Below, piece after piece: positions 22,831 to 37,739 of a stretch of DNA of 64,000 bases (the first letter of the stretch is position 1; each line of letters starts with the position of its first letter). This DNA is from Hymenolepis diminuta (lineage: Eukaryota > Platyhelminthes > Cestoda > Cyclophyllidea > Hymenolepididae). Position numbers and translations under genes: made by a program. The notes beneath the pieces are model-generated. The model worked only from the letters and a program-made list of their open reading frames with translations, ran no database searches and was not told where the DNA came from. The stretch spans positions 1,414,319 through 1,478,318 of the forward strand of contig CAADRB010000034.1 of assembly GCA_900708905.1 (NCBI GenBank), in the 5' to 3' direction.

Positions 22831-24190
22831 TCTTTCTCAGCGTCGGTTTTTACTCTTCTCCCTCACTCCCACGTTGCTGGGTGTCTAACTTCACGCTTTT
22901 CCTTCTCTTCCACTTATCTTTTCCTCTCTCTCGCCCATTTTTGCGAGAAAATGCGCAGTGGGGGAGGGTATAGAATTAGCGCCTACAAAATCGTCTGAGC
23001 AAGAAGACAAGTCGGAGAGCGTCAAAAATAATAATAGTAACTCCTCTCCTCATTGACGGTCATATCGCTGATAATAGCGACGATTAGGAACTTGACTGTC
23101 GTTTACACAACCATTATCGTGTTTTATCGAGGGTATTTTTAAAATTATCATAGTACCAAGGATCCACCCAGTGTTAGCAAGTTGAAACATTTCAGATCAA
23201 ACGAATGTTTAAAAAAGAATGTTGCACTGTGAGGAAGGAAGAATAAAAGGCATGTTTTAAATTCCAGAAGAGTGCAATTATAGAGGGGAAATACTGGCGC
23301 CAAATTTCGCATCAGTTTATTTTTAAACGAAGAATCGAAATTATGGGTAAATTATTCAATTCATTAATCGTTATCCGGTGCAAAATTTTAGGCAAATTAG
23401 ACCACATGCAGTGTTACCGTTTTTTGAGACTATTGGTCAATGAGGTTATTGACTTTTAAGCTTGGTGAACAAAAGGGGCAAACGCCTCTATCTTTCAAAT
23501 AAAAGGAGGAGAAAGATAATGGCGTCGAATTTTAGAGAAAAAAGGTCGGGAGGGGAACGAGATGAAAAGACGCTATCTAGGTGGGGTCAAGCAAGTCTGG
23601 GCTTGTTAGAAATGACAAAAAAGAGAGCGGCAGTGAGAGATGAAAAGGATGGTGAATTATAAGCGCCCTCGTTCCGTCTGTCATCTGCGAATTACAAAAA
23701 AGAGATTTCCTGTATGTGCATGCAAAAATAAAAAGCAGTAACTTTACCAATGTAGCGTGGAATAAAAAGACCGCTACCGCCACCACTACCATGCAGTGGC
23801 GTGGTTGGTCGTTAAATCGGATGAGAATTGACAAGCTCTGGCGTAGTGCGGCTAGCGACAGCCGCCATCGACAAAGTGACAGCGCGGACTAAACAAATGG
23901 GAGTTGATTGAGTGTAAACAATCGCAAACGCACACACACAAACACACGGAGACTTTTTGCCGTCAAATTATGAACGATAAACACAATATGCGAGATGATG
24001 ATTACTCTGACGTACTTGGAAAGTACCATCTGCCACCTGCTCTGCCGTCGGCTGTCTTTCAAGCCCACTAGACAAAATTCCCCAGCAATTTTTCATTCCA
24101 ATCGAACACTTGAAGTTCTCGGTCTCTCGAAGATGCCCAAACGATGCGTTCATGAAATTGTGACTAAATCATAACCCATCTGAAAGGTCT
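22831..24190. other. Upstream flank of Meis
   Basis: Mixed composition with T/C-rich and GA-rich stretches and scattered CG-rich words up to about 23900. No exon recognised. May be part of the promoter region. Confidence 0.5.
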
Positions 24191-24484
24191 TTTAATCCTT
24201 TGCGAAGAAGGACCAATATGACTAGCAATTCGTTAGCTACCCTTGATGAAAGACCTCAACACTTTGACCTGAATTTGAAGAAATGATAAACATTAAATAC
24301 CAATAAATTTTCGATGAATTTTTCACTTTTTAAAATTCCAAATCCTTAAGTAAACATCCGCTAGTTCAGTTGCATATTGAATTTGTGTAAATAAATGGTG
24401 GTATTTTGTGTAAAACTAGAAATATCTGTGGACTATTCCAGTATACCGTAAAACCAAGTTAGGTCACCAACCTATATTGAACAG

Positions 24485-24504
24485 TATATATATATATATA
24501 TATA
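24485..24504. repeat. (TA)n microsatellite
   Basis: About 10 TA units. Confidence 0.9.
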
Positions 24505-25548
24505 AATATGTATTAATGGGGCGCTGTATCTCATGCTGATGTGAATTTGTCGGTTGATTCGGTTAAAGCAATCGGGCTCTATACTTAACACTATATCTAC
24601 CTTGTGATGCTCAGCCGATGTAAGAATATTTGAACGACTGCCTTCGAAGTCTTAAGCATTGCCATTGACAGAGCCCATATAATAAGAAAGCCTTTTCCAA
24701 TACTTACTAAAGGGGAATAAAGGTATTTAGAACTCTTTTGATTTAGAAATTACCATCCGCTAGTATTCCAAAAAACATTATTACAGATGACCATTCCAAA
24801 AAAGTAGTCTCTATGAGAACCGACGGTGCGGCGATCAAAATTACTTCACCACTATTAAAGGTCATAGGTTTAAAAATATTCAATGTTATTCCATTGAACG
24901 GTATTGTCGATACTATAAATTAAAACTGCTCAAGAGAGGGGTAGTAGAAGGCAAGTTTCGCAGAAAAATAGCAGGTGTTAAAATACATAATTGGATTATA
25001 ATACCTTAATGAACTTAGGACATTTCCAGACTACCAGTTATGGGCTTCGAACTTTCACCCCTATGGAAAAAGAGTCCGACTGTTGTTGCTAAAACAAAGA
25101 ATATTTTTGCGCATATTACCTTACCCTTCAATGCTAGAATGAGTCGATTTCTCATTAATAAGCGATCGATCGTCTAGAATACGGCTAGTCTAATGACGTA
25201 TATCATTCACTCGAAGAGTCCAGTCAGGATAAATCAGACTGTGTGAGTGAGTAAACTAACCACTCAATACATGTTTTATTGATCTTTCATATGTCTGGCT
25301 AGTTGATTTTATGTGCAGCCAGTCACTCAGTTTGTGACTGAATGGGGTGTATTGAATAGAGAGAGAGAAATAGATGAAAGACTAGGGGCCTGCATGTGGC
25401 GCCCCTTGAATAATATTATGCAAATAGTGCATAAAGACACTTGCCACTCTCAATTGTCACACCAGGACACAACAAACGACGACTTATTGATGTCTCGGAT
25501 ATCAGTGCCATACTGACGAACAGGTGGGTGTCTGATGTTGACAATGTG

Positions 25549-25735
25549 CGTTGATGGCACAGTGGTAAACTTCTTGCATCTGTATATATGCAAAACCAAC
25601 GGTTTGATATCCATTGATGCAATGTTCAAACACTGATTTAATCTGGTTAAGAATGGAGCAGTAAAATACGGTTTCCTCAGCAGAGAGGATGTTGACGTTT
25701 GAGGAACACTTACTGGATGGGTTTGGGTATTATTA
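25549..25735 (+). mobile_element. SINE-like element with tRNA-derived head (R2), best copy
   Basis: TGGCACAGTGG at 25555-25565 fits the RNA polymerase III A box exactly. GGTTTGATATCC at 25601-25612 resembles the B box, with one substitution and one extra base. The spacing is tRNA-like. The head does not read as a foldable functional tRNA. The 3' limit is a guess. A second related head starts immediately downstream. Confidence 0.5.
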
Positions 25736-25741
25736 AGATTA

Positions 25742-25860
25742 CCGATGGCGCAGTCGTTAGCGCGTACATTTGTCAAGTCAGAGATCACGAAATAGATGTC
25801 CATCGGTGTACATCCAGTGGTATGAATGTTCGACTGCACTGGCTAATAAGTGATTGAAAT
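25742..25860 (+). mobile_element. SINE-like element (R2), second head
   Basis: A-box-like TGGCGCAGTCG at 25746-25756, then tgtcaagtcagaga. Shares an exact 10-mer, aagtcagaga (25775-25784), in the same relative place with the copy at 53553. The B box is degenerate. Confidence 0.5.
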
Positions 25861-26544
25861 CAAGCTTCTAATTAGAACATATTCCCCCTATTCAAATTAA
25901 ATGCTACTAACATTTCCCTTAATGGGCTTAAACGCGCTGTCAATAGTAGCAAAATAACAGTTTACCACAAGAGATACCGACATTAGAGTAGAAATGAACA
26001 GGAATTCCACATGCGGGAGGTAAGATTCCCATCCCACATGTACATCCAGGCTTTTGGGATGCGCGGCTGTTTGTCGTTCCCGATCTTGAATCAGCTGCTG
26101 TTTTTGTTCAACTATAGTAGGTATTTCCACTCTTCCTCCAGTCAATAAATTCTCCAACTGGAGATAATAAGTGTTCTGTGTGAAAGAAGGAAAAACGAGA
26201 GACATGATCATCACCACGTTCAAATCATATAAAATAAATTTTTACTGCAATTACGTTTCTAGGATAATTCTCTTTTTAGAAGTCCAAGAAGATGATTATT
26301 AGTTTTACAATTACCATTGAAAATCCTTATTAAAGACAGTGATTTAGAGGCACGAAGCATGGACGAATGAATGGAAAGTGGATATAAACTCTGGTATCAC
26401 ATCAAAACACAGCAAGGGTCAAGGAATAAGACATCCATGATACTTTGTATTTCCAAACACAAAAGATGCAGAGAGGAATGAATTTAAATCCAATTATTCT
26501 TCTTTTTGGCTAGGCAAGTACAAGGTAAAGTGAAATATATCGTG

Positions 26545-26990
26545 TGACAACCGAGTGAACACAGTTTACGGAGCTCTGCTAACTTAATATTGTCAGCTAC
26601 CTCATCTTTGCTATGTTAAAACTGTAAACTGTGGAATATCAAATGAGATTATTTTCCTTCTCAACTATTGAATGAAGAAAATAAATTGAAACCGACCCTT
26701 CTTGATTAAAGAAAACCGATCAATAAGCACTGAACATCGCAGACAAGCATTTGCTGCAATCCAGGAGACGAATCATCAAACCTGTATTTTAGAAAGTACC
26801 CCGCTCATTTGGTAAATATTGTACAGTTTGAATCCGAAAATTAAATGAAGTGGGACCCTTTGATACCTTGACTTTATTCTCTGTATCTTTTTGAGCTCCT
26901 GCCCTTTATCAATTGTTATTCTCTGTTATTCAACATCAGTTGCTTTCCACAATTAAAAATCGTAATTGTTTTTGTATTACCGTGGGTAAT
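26545..26990 (-). repeat. Dispersed repeat R1, copy 2
   Basis: On the minus strand it reads ggattgcagcaaatgcttgt, then ctgcgatgttcagtgcttattgatcgg, nearly the same as the copy at 58610. It ends with ttaacatag and ttaagttagcagagctccgt, as in copies 3 and 4. No coding frame. Length about 0.4 kb with unclear ends and no terminal repeats found. Confidence 0.8.
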
Positions 26991-29900
26991 AATAATGAAG
27001 GCCAATTTGATATTTCATGATTACATGAGCCAATCAGTCCTGAAACATTTATTAAAGATGCTTTACAATGCATGAATTTAATAATATAATACTGCAGTAT
27101 TCAGTAAGGTAGGGAATAAATATTGCTAAGTTATCAGTGATTTTCCCTGAAAGCAATTCATTTGGGTATTTTACATGTAGATAGTGAAGAGAAATGAAGT
27201 AAATTGAACACTTCTACAATTTCTTTGATGTCTTTTTCGTGAAAACAGTTGAAAAACCTCTTTGAGGTGATTTGTCATATACATTTAGATAGTTATCCTA
27301 TTTTGACTTAGGATCTCATATTTGCACTCTAATATATGGTGATCATAGATCGTTTAAGGCCTATAAAATGGCGGTAAATAGGAATTTGTATACAAAATGT
27401 GTGCATAATATTGTGTTTAACTAATGGCACTTCTGAAAATGGTTGCATACGCTTGTCCATATTGTAAAAATCGGCTAATGGCAAGGAAATTTCAAGAGTA
27501 ATAACTGCCAGGAAATGATGAATTGGAACAAAATTCGTAGGTCCGAATTTAGGCAATGACTTCAGATGAAATCTGTAAAAAAAGCGCTGAATAAAATTCC
27601 AAACAAAATTTTTTACGTTATGAAGACCCAGGATTGTTACAATTATTTTAAAATGCAAACAATTACTAGCTATTACTATATCCCAGAACTTAAGATATTT
27701 GATTTTTTCCATTTCAAAAACGGGTAATTTAACTGAAATCCAACAGGTTCTGCCATGTCTTGTGATTTTAAAATAAATTATCTTTGTTCGATTTAATTTC
27801 TTGGAAACTCAAAATACTTTCCTGATCATTATTATATATCTTTCATTGATAAGATTATAACGCGGTGCAGAAATAATTCTTTTTCCATCATTTCTATTTC
27901 AATACCCCAAGCAGTACGAAAAGCTGCGGAATTTTTTCAAGTAAAGTTAATGTTAGATTTGACCTGAATATGTCTATATTAGTCTCTGGTATTGCTTTTG
28001 TATGAAACGATTGAGACCATTTTAATTGGGTTTGCCGAAGATTACGATTTAGTCTATCTGATTCATTTATATCCTATCCCTAAATGGCCCCGAATCAATG
28101 CAAAGAAGGAAAGCAACCCAAACTTGAGACTATAAGGGCTATTTTAATCTAGTCGTTTAATTTAGTCTTTTCTTAATGCTACTCTTTAACTGATAAAGTA
28201 TCTTTGATTGAATCTTCGCTTCTACTTATATGCAACCCACTAAAATATCCATTAGATATAATAAAACTGATGACTTTTTTCTACTAGAATCAATTTTTAT
28301 TTATTATTTATATTTAGATACATATGTTCTATCATTAAAAATTAATTTTATTTGATTGATTTGCAAACAAAATGGCCTATTAATGTTCACCTTAGCGCAT
28401 CCGTTTTAAACACCAACACTTTGAATCATTTAATCATATTCAGAACGCATGTTATGGGAAAGAGTTTGATGTCGTAAAAAACCATACTTACCATATTTGC
28501 TACAAGTATTTTATGTAAAGAAAATGGGATGTGTTTTGTTAAAAAGGAAATTAGGGAAATAAAAATGAAACAGACTCTCATTAGATGACAATGCAGTAAA
28601 AATTCCTCTTTATGAAATGCACAACAGATCTACTTAACGGCTTCCTTGAAATAAAGACATGAATTATAATGGCACCATTTTCACATCCATTATTAAATTC
28701 AGTGGAATTATAATAAAGTGCTTGAAACTTAACTCATAAAGATCTCCAGAAGTTAAATGAACAAGAGTGTGCCAAGTTGTCAGCATAGTATCAAGGTTGG
28801 GAAGCGAAAAACAAGGCCACAGGTTTTATAATAGAGTCCAGGTGGTCTAGGAAACCACGGCAGGCTAAAGCTCATGTATGAATTAATTTTCAAATGACAC
28901 ATTTTCTTTTATAAAAAGTTGATTATTTATTAATTATTTCAAGTTGAAAAAGGAAAATTACTTCCCAATCAACCTATACTATAGGACTTTTAGAAATATT
29001 ACGGTATCTTGTTTATTGTTTTCCCTCTTTGTACTTGGGTTAATTATTCTCATCATCTTCCGATTTACGCATGATTTATATCAAAATTCATATATTCTGT
29101 TTCTGCAAAGAAATTTCTTATTAAGTTAGGAAACATGGTGCTTTAGATCGCAAGAGTTTTGAAGAGGATTATCCCTGAACTCTTAAAATTAGGCTCAGCC
29201 CTTCAGTGCTGGGCTATTATTACTATTATGTTAATTAAGTAAATACTATTATTTGAAACAGATGAACTTAATGACTTTATCTTCCAAACGAATCCTCCTC
29301 ATTAGCTGTTTTATTTCAACTGCATTACTAACACTTAATTAATGAGTAATTAGTCGACAACTTCTCTGGTTTCTACATAGCATTGAATTCACTGGAAGAC
29401 CCAGTATTTATATATCCTTTAATTTTCTACTCCCTTCACTAGAAGCTGTAAATTTTTCCTATTCTTAACAATATTCTCTTTCATTTACGACACTAACCTT
29501 ACCTTTAAGGGTCACGGATGCTTATGTTTTAGGTTTCTTGAAATATCCATGGGAGGCAGATCATTACTGCTAGGTTGTTGATAATAAGAATGCTATCACA
29601 AAATAAAAACTGGATGCTGCAATTGTTGTTTATAGGGTCCTCGACGGAATGACGCAATACTTCCCAATGAGCGGTCATTGAATTACTTGTCAATACTTAT
29701 TTGGGGGGAGGGGGAGAAGGGGGACCGTAGCAACAAATAAACAAAATGATATGCGTCGGTAAATAAGACAGAACTTTAACACAATAAAAGTATCTTATCT
29801 GGAATAATGAAGGAACGTCGGATGCCAAAGGAGAAAGATATCAAGTAAGAATGTTTTTCATTGAATCTGGTGCTGCCATAACGTTAAGAGAAATAAAAGG

Positions 29901-32900
29901 AGCTGTATTAATATCCATAAATGTATCTAATTCAGGCGAAAGGCACAATTTAGAGCTACCTCATTTCTCAAGTCCATTTTGATAAAAAAGAGTTACTATT
30001 GCATCATTCTTCCAAAATGAGGGACTTCACGAATATTATTAATAACAATGACTGAACTGATTAAGTTTACAATTATCCACAATTATAATAAATGGGAAAA
30101 ATTACAATTTTCCAGTCTATCTTCATTTTACTTTTAGATTTAAGTTACGCAACTGAATTGGTAGTTCACTTCCTGAAATTCTTATTTCATTATTCGTTCT
30201 CCGAATTACTGAACAAAGTTTTATCGCGACATTTAGTGATTTCTGACTGGCAGTTTGATTATGATGGCCGGTGTCTGACAATGCAACTTATTTTTCTCCA
30301 AACAGCTGAGAATTCAGGATGACCTTACATGATATCAAGCATCATATATGATCTAAACATTGCTTAGCAAGAGAGATTAAGTACACAATTTTCATATTAT
30401 CAACCTTATACTAGGAAGCAAGTACTAGATTTTCCCTCCCCATTAGGGTTGATTAACCTGTCACCATTTTTTCGTCTAAAATATCGAAGCATAATTATTT
30501 CCCCTTTGGTTCAAGCTCTCTAATTTCTGCTATCGTCACCACTTTGGTACTGATGAGTTTAATTGAATTAATGATATGTTATGAATTTAAGGGAAAACTG
30601 TTCATTTTTACCAGTTGACTAAAAATCGAATTAGATTTGATACTATTATATATCGATGTTCTATATAATTAAAAAGTTAGTTTACATGAAAAAATGTTTA
30701 GAGTCCAAATTTTCCTGAAACGCGAAAAGTAGGGGGCAGACTGAAACATTTTATACTATTGTGAAATTACATTAACTCAAGGACTCCGAATACTAATTTA
30801 CAGTTAACATTTATATTTACTCATTCTATTTTAAGCTTTCGCTACATTTCTGTTTAAGATTAAATCCCGTTTTCTTTCAACATAAGCCTTATTTATGAAA
30901 ATTTGGGTCCACGAGCTTACTAAAACATTTTCTATACGTAAGTGCATCATGATTTATTCGTTAATTCATTCATACCAGTTATCATTAAAAAGTGAATTTT
31001 GCGCATTTAATATAATAGCAATAGAAAAATGGGGGACATATTCAGAAAATTTTGAAAAAAAGACTGTAATATCAGTTTCCATATTTATTTGTTGTTCTAC
31101 AGTAATCGGGGTTTGGAATAAATATAAAATTTTAACGCCATTATAAATTTCACGGTAAAAATATATGCTCTGAAATGTCAAATTTTTTGGCGTACGAAAA
31201 GTGCAGACAACTCCGTAATTTGTGCAGCGACCAGTAGTTCTAAAATAGTGTGGTATTTACAATTATAACTAATTAAAGGACATATTAATTAAATGTTCCA
31301 CTTAATCACCTTGTGACTTAATCTACGGAACAAAAGCATGAACGCAAAACATTATTGGTGGGCTGAGGTTGATCTTTGTGTTGTTCATTCTCTTTTCTAA
31401 CTTGGAGAAAATAAGTAGTATAGATTCTGAGCAATATGTCAAAAAAGAATAATAAGCTTACAGTTGGTATTTGCGGTGAAAGTATTATATCTGACTATCC
31501 TTCTTATAAATGTGGTAATATTTTCCATAACCCACACCTTAAAGGTCAACAAAATTGACCATATTAGGCATTTAATTCCAATTAAGGAAAATGAAAACAA
31601 ATGGAATCCTAATGTGACGGCATTTGATTAAATGCACAGAGGAAGTCATCTGATTATTTAATGAAAAAAATAAAAACATGACGTTAATTAATACTTAATA
31701 AATGAGTATCAATCCTTAGATGTCTTTACTTGTTATTCAAGACCCTTTTTTCTGTCATGAGCTAGTTGGCTTTCCATATAGCCACAAAAGCTAGAATTCA
31801 ATAGCATCACGTAATTACCTTAACGGTAGGCTCTGTCCCAAAATTATGCAAGGCAACGACTCTGAAATTTGACACACTTTAATAAATATTGAAATTTTAT
31901 GAATAATTAACAATAAATTGTTAAGTTAATTTTTCTTGGATAAAATTATTCATTTTTATCTAACAGAAACTTATTAAGTCCCACGACCGTTTTGGGAAGG
32001 TCGCATCCGACACTCATTTTGGAGAAATAAGTAGCTTCATAGAGCTTCTCTGACGAGGGAGTTCAGTCCTTTCTTGAATGGTTTGCCTACAGCATTTGAT
32101 CACTTGATGTGCGCCAATGAATTTTGGCCCAGTGACCTCTAACTTAGCAGATGTGAACGTTCATCACTTTCACTCATCAGTTCACAATTACTGAATTGTA
32201 TCATCCCATAGTTTTATTATAGGAGTGTTTAGGTGGGCAATGAAGATAATCGAGTAAGAGGAATGATTTCTTGGTAGAGTGCATAAACCGTTAAAGTGTA
32301 ATCAAACTTCAGAGTCCTTTTTCTTTAAGTATTCAATAGTTGAAAGAATGTGTCAAGATCAACGAAGCATTTGAAATATCTCTCGACCTCAGATGATAGG
32401 GCAAAGTATTGTATTAAAATTACATTCTACATGCATTTTCCTCCTTTAGTTTGATGCCTCTTCATTTTCTATCGTATTTTGCCGATCATTTCCATGATCG
32501 ACTGAGTTAAATCGTTAAGTAATTTTAATTCAAGATTAGAAAGAAAATATTTATATTTTACGCGTGCGAACTTTTCATTCATTACATATTTCATTACAAC
32601 ATCCCATAGAAAGATTTCCCTGGGTATAAAAGTCAGTCTGCCAAATCCTTTAAGTTAGTCTAAAATTGTAGGACTAGATGGAAATACTGCAAACTCTACT
32701 CTCCTATATTTACGTGCCTAAGAAATGTCAAAACTACACAGCTTGTACCTTATTTATTCCGGTCAACTTTGACAATGCTTATAAACACACAATAGAACTC
32801 TTTTCCTGTCATTAATCTCACAACCAGCCGGCCATAATTCTCCTGCTCTATGGTTTATTTTCACAGGATAAAAATATGTCCATTAATTTCTACTTGAGTG

Positions 32901-35699
32901 TTTATTAACTGAGAAACCCTAGTTCATTGTTTCTACTTGAAAAGAACAATTAAACTTGTATGACCCAATTTGAACTCGGATTTGTGTGCCTTATTATTAA
33001 CATAATAGAGATCTTGAAATACACATCAGGGAGTTACCCTGAAGTTTGATGATCTGAATGCTGACGATGTGAGTTATGTAATTAAAACTGAATACAATTT
33101 AAAGCTCTTTTAATTTGTAAAGCCTCAATATATTTATGCATACCACGTGAAGCTTTCAGTGAATGAAAAATAGATCCTTCAAGGAAACCTAATTTTGAGT
33201 ATCGTCTTTTATTACTATTAGTATTAATATTAAAAGGAAACAGTAAAAATATACGTTCAAGTTTCCACCTTGATAAAGCATCTGAATGCGGGGGACACCA
33301 AAATAGTTCAATAAGGGACGCAATGATTTCTGATCTAGTGAAGATATTAAAATGAAGTCAGGACACCTACAGTGTGGATGCATTATCTATCTTCATGAGG
33401 GGCACAGTTCAGTGATATAATATTCAAATGTTCCCAAGTTTTATAATTATGCAATGAACCCTTGTTTCCTGGGGATTTCATGTTCGCAATAATGAGAGCT
33501 TTCTGACAAGTTAGATTAATTGAGCGATTGGTCATTTCACCGCGATTAATTTATCTCTTCCTACACCAAAGGTAAGTCGCCGAGACCAGCAACGATTGCT
33601 AAAAGTTTGCCATTAGTACAAGAGAAACTTCAAAGGAAATTTTAATGGTATGGATAAAAACAGTTAGAATCCTAAGAATTCAGTTATCGAGATCTAAAGA
33701 TGTACTTATAGACGCATATAAAGGGTATTTGAAACTTCAGTTCCTGAATGTCATTTAGACGGTCTTAATGAGCAAATTTGGAAAAAAATAGCCTAGTATA
33801 CACGTAAACATCGGTCACGTAAACGAAAACCATTTAACTATTGTCAGCGCTTATTTTTCACTGAAAAGAATCTAGGAGTTTAACTTTATCAAATAATTCC
33901 CCAAAATGATAATTTAAATTTTATGGCTACATTTTCAATTAAAATTAGTTGTGTTATTACTTCTTCAAGATTATAATTTAAGAGAGGTATAAAATTTTAT
34001 ACCTCTATTAGTAATACTGATCACAACCCTAGACCTCGTGAGTCCGATTAATCAAAAAATGTTCATGCTGAAGAAGAAATTAGCCATGCATATTTTTGCG
34101 TTGTCATATGCTTGTTTCAAATGCAAGGCCGCCCAACTAATTGAAGGGAAAATGTTTCCATGAATGTAACCTTCTGAACCAAAAAATAAAATTTTGAAGA
34201 TGCAAGCAAACTTAAAAATCTAGAGATGGTAATGTCTCATAGGATTCTCTTTTAAACGTATTAGAATTCAAATGCTGTCTATCTTGTTATCAAATTCGTA
34301 TCCCTGATGCGATCTTTTGATAAATGGACTAATAATCCAGCATCTTGCTTGATTAATAAGCGATTATTCATTCAATCACATTAATAAATTTCAGACTACT
34401 AGTTTTAATTCCCAATTTTTTGATGTCAAACCTAACCATTATTGTTTATTAACTGGAATTAGAGCTAAATCCAGTGGTGAATAAAATCGTCCAAACAAAA
34501 TAGAATAAAATTTTCATTACTTAAATATCCAATCTGGTATATTTTGTTAAATTATTGAATATGAGTGAATACGTACTTATCTGTTTCCCAAATACACAGA
34601 ATAGAACTCTCATGAAAAGATTAGAGTCGATTATAAGCTATTTCTTGCGAAAATGATCTATTTATATGACCTTGTGGTTTCTTTCTGGTGTCAGGAATTT
34701 AGTCGTTCTCATGCTTATGAACCCACAAGGTATATTTTCAGTTATTTTATATGCAAGCATGTAAAGAATTCAGTTATTCTGTGAATTGAGAGCAACAAAA
34801 ATCGAAATCTTCAAAGAACTGATAAGAAATCTCCTAAGTTCTCTGCATCCCTGTGGACAGAAAACGAGAAAATCCGATAATATTGATTGAAAAAGACCAA
34901 GTTGTAGAAATACTGAATACAGTTAGCCTATGTGAAAATTTGGGTTCAATTTGTGACAATTTACCAGACAGTCCACCAATAAATAAGCTCACTAATATGG
35001 AAAAGATTGACAAGACTACCGAGACAGTAAATCATTCTTCCTAAATCATAACCGAAGTTATCACTCATCGAAGTTGAGATTGACTGTTCAAATAACGCCG
35101 ACATTCGCGTTTGAGCATGCCTTTTTGATGTGCTCTAGAGCTCAAACTCTTTTCAATGTCATCTTTTGACCAGTTTTAGCTACATATTCCCTCAATCTTA
35201 ACTAAATTCTAAGGTCTTTGTGATGGTAGTGGTGGCGGTGAAGCGGTTTGCACTCTCATACACTACTTGCGGACACATATATTGTCTAAACTCGAAAAGG
35301 TGGCCAAGATTTATGACGTTTAGTCTGATGTTTGAAGTGGACTGTACCCCTGTCTTTCTCTCTTGACGGCCTGAGAAAATGTAAATGTGTTGGCAGGCTG
35401 TTTCAACCATTCATCCATCCAAATGTGAATGTTTACTTGAAAAAAGAACGTTGAACTGGAAAATCTGATAAAAAATTAAGGAAAAGAGGACCAAAAGAAC
35501 CGAAAGTGCAGCTGGTAATCCGACTTTATCTCTTCTCCTGATTTCTTTTATTAAAGAATTTTGTTTGAAGATTTCAACAATAATAATTCCCAAGCTCATT
35601 GAAGGGAAGTGTTTTGAAATTCCACTTGAAGAGAAAAATAACATTCCGAAGACTCTCTAACGTAACCCGCATCTTGCCCCATCTAATTTGAACGGCTTT

Positions 35700-35812
35700 A
35701 GTCAATACTATTGATCATATTGTTGACTGGATGTGCACTGACGAGTTTCGATTCCATAACATCTGAATTAACAGACTACTTTAGCCACTAAACTATCCGC
35801 GTACAACATTTA
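35700..35812 (-). mobile_element. SINE-like element (R2), inverted copy
   Basis: On the minus strand an A-box-like TAGTTTAGTGG (35785-35795) precedes a degenerate B-box-like ggaatcgaaactc, with 'gcggatagtttagtggcta' reading like the 5' end of a tRNA gene. Read as an old tRNA-derived head, not a functional tRNA. Confidence 0.4.
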
Positions 35813-36479
35813 AAACCTTCAGTTATTCCAAATATTTTTATTTATATATAATATAGTTTATCCAGAAAAGTCTTTCCTATGTATTATGAAGGTTAACTAT
35901 AACAAAAGGTATTAAAATATGTTAAAAAATGGGCGCTTCATCATCGGATTTCTTTTATTCTTATTATTTTGTTGCGAAATCAGTTTCAGAGCTGTGATAT
36001 TCGTTAGTTCAAAAGTCAGTCTTTTAAATTGATATACATAGCTAACATTAAAATAACTTTTTTTCGAAATTAAAATTTATTATTATTGTTATCTGCATGT
36101 TAGATTTCTCGTCAATTTTTTAATGGTAATTAAATATATAAGAGGATATAAAATTCTCCCCCTTCATAACTATCACACTTTATAAGTGGTAAAACTAATA
36201 AATAAATAGTAAACACTTCTTTATATACTTAAAAAATTAACTTTTATTGGTATTGTAATAAAACGAGTATTAGCACCCCCTCAATTGATTTGGCCTTGAA
36301 AAAATGAATAGTTAGATTTTGATTTGTTTAAATGATCTTGATGTTTTTAAGTGAACAATTCTCAATTCTTTCTTATTTTAAAGAAATGCATAGAGTAAAG
36401 AAATGGAGTTGTAAATATTATGGAATGCTAGACAGTAGTTAACTGCGTAAAAGTAAGATTACGTTGCATATCAATCAAG

Positions 36480-36800
36480 TGAGTAAGGCACGAGTGAAAA
36501 TAGCGGTGTTTACATTTCTCTCTCTGTGGCTTTCTCTACCTCACTCTTACTTGCTGCCCCTTATTGAAGAGAAATGACAAGAGATTTACATAAGAGATAA
36601 CATAGAGAGAAAGAATTCTATTGAGAAAAGAAAGAGGGAGAAATAAGCTGAGGGAGGGGTAGGGGGCATGTTACGTCTGCGTCTGTGCCACCGATGTACC
36701 TTAATTGTGCACTCTGTGTAGACATATATTCGTCGGCATGGTAACTCTCACTGGGTCGTCTTGTAAACTGCAACAGCAGCTACTACAACTACTGCGATTC
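36480..36800. promoter_or_regulatory. Composition island in the desert
   Basis: Less AT-rich than its flanks, with pyrimidine and purine tracts, then a block of mixed words (36660-36800). No exon call. May be regulatory or a remnant of an unrecognised element. Confidence 0.2.
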
Positions 36801-37739
36801 TCGTTTTTTTCTTCACCCCACTGTATGGAAACACGTCTAGAACATGCTTTATCCCCTTTGAACAACCCTCTTCGGCGTCTTTGATTTACTTAAAAGTCTT
36901 ACTGCTCTTCAATCCAGTCATATATTTCGTAAATAACCGGATGCAATTAATGCAAATTATTGTTTTATTTCCCAAAAATCATCCAAGGCTTTTTATTTTT
37001 GAAATTTGAAGAAATAATGCTTAAATTAACGTAGGTAAATAATATCAGTTCATTCTTAACTCTATAAAACGGAAATCATCTCAAAAATTTCTTATCTTCC
37101 TTATTTTCTATTAACCGCATTAATTAATAGGAAGAGTTATTCATGCTTGTGTTATTCAAGATGGCAAATGAAAAAGTTAGACAAATACCGTGCTAAAGTA
37201 ATATTTAAGTAAACAGAAAGTATTTTATTAAAATTAACGATTGTTAAATTTTGCTATTGAATAATCCGCCAAAATTGTATTATGCATTGCAAGATTAAAT
37301 ACAATATTCCTCCGTTGATATTAGTGATTCTAATAATTTAATTCTATACATTAAATTTGATCGGATTTATCACTAACGAGTTTTGATATTTCATTATCAT
37401 ATATTCTTATGATGATTTAGCCATATTTTTCTCGTAATTATATAAAAAAGTTTGTCGTTTAGAGGGGTATGCTTCTGGAACATTCAAATGTCAATTAAAA
37501 GTAGGACGAAATCTAGGTTGTAAATGGGGACCTTAAGTTTGCAATGAAATTATTAATAAAATTATAATGATATTAAAAGAAAATTTGAGCTAAGCCACAA
37601 AGGCAGTATTCTCTCAGTTTATTTGTAGCACCTTAAATTGTCTCATTTAAACCATTTCACACCTTAGTAGTCGCCAATTTGTTTTCACATTAAAAGTCGA
37701 TTATTCGATCATTTTAAAGAACGATTTACGCCTTATCAC

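Larger units (their letters stand above)
24191..36480. other. AT-rich gene desert, proximal part
   Basis: No recognisable coding exon or RNA gene. Holds R1 copy 2, two SINE-like heads near 25.5-25.9 kb, an inverted SINE-like copy at 35.7 kb and a (TA)n tract at 24485-24504. Open frames here are short and have no family resemblance. Confidence 0.7.

Noticed and set aside
25450..25839. 129-codon minus-strand open frame
   Set aside because: Runs antisense through two SINE-like heads. No protein family recognised.
27329..27712. 127-codon minus-strand open frame
   Set aside because: AT-rich, isolated, Phe/Ile-rich translation without domain or supporting splice sites.
32040..32070. ctgacgag, resembling a hammerhead ribozyme core
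   Set aside because: No GAAA half or flanking stems at the right places.
35700..35812. A real tRNA gene on the minus strand
   Set aside because: A-box is good but the B box and acceptor stem are not; better read as a SINE head.
36486..36493. taaggcac, the miR-124 seed
   Set aside because: Only the first eight bases match, and no complementary arm lies upstream to form the hairpin.
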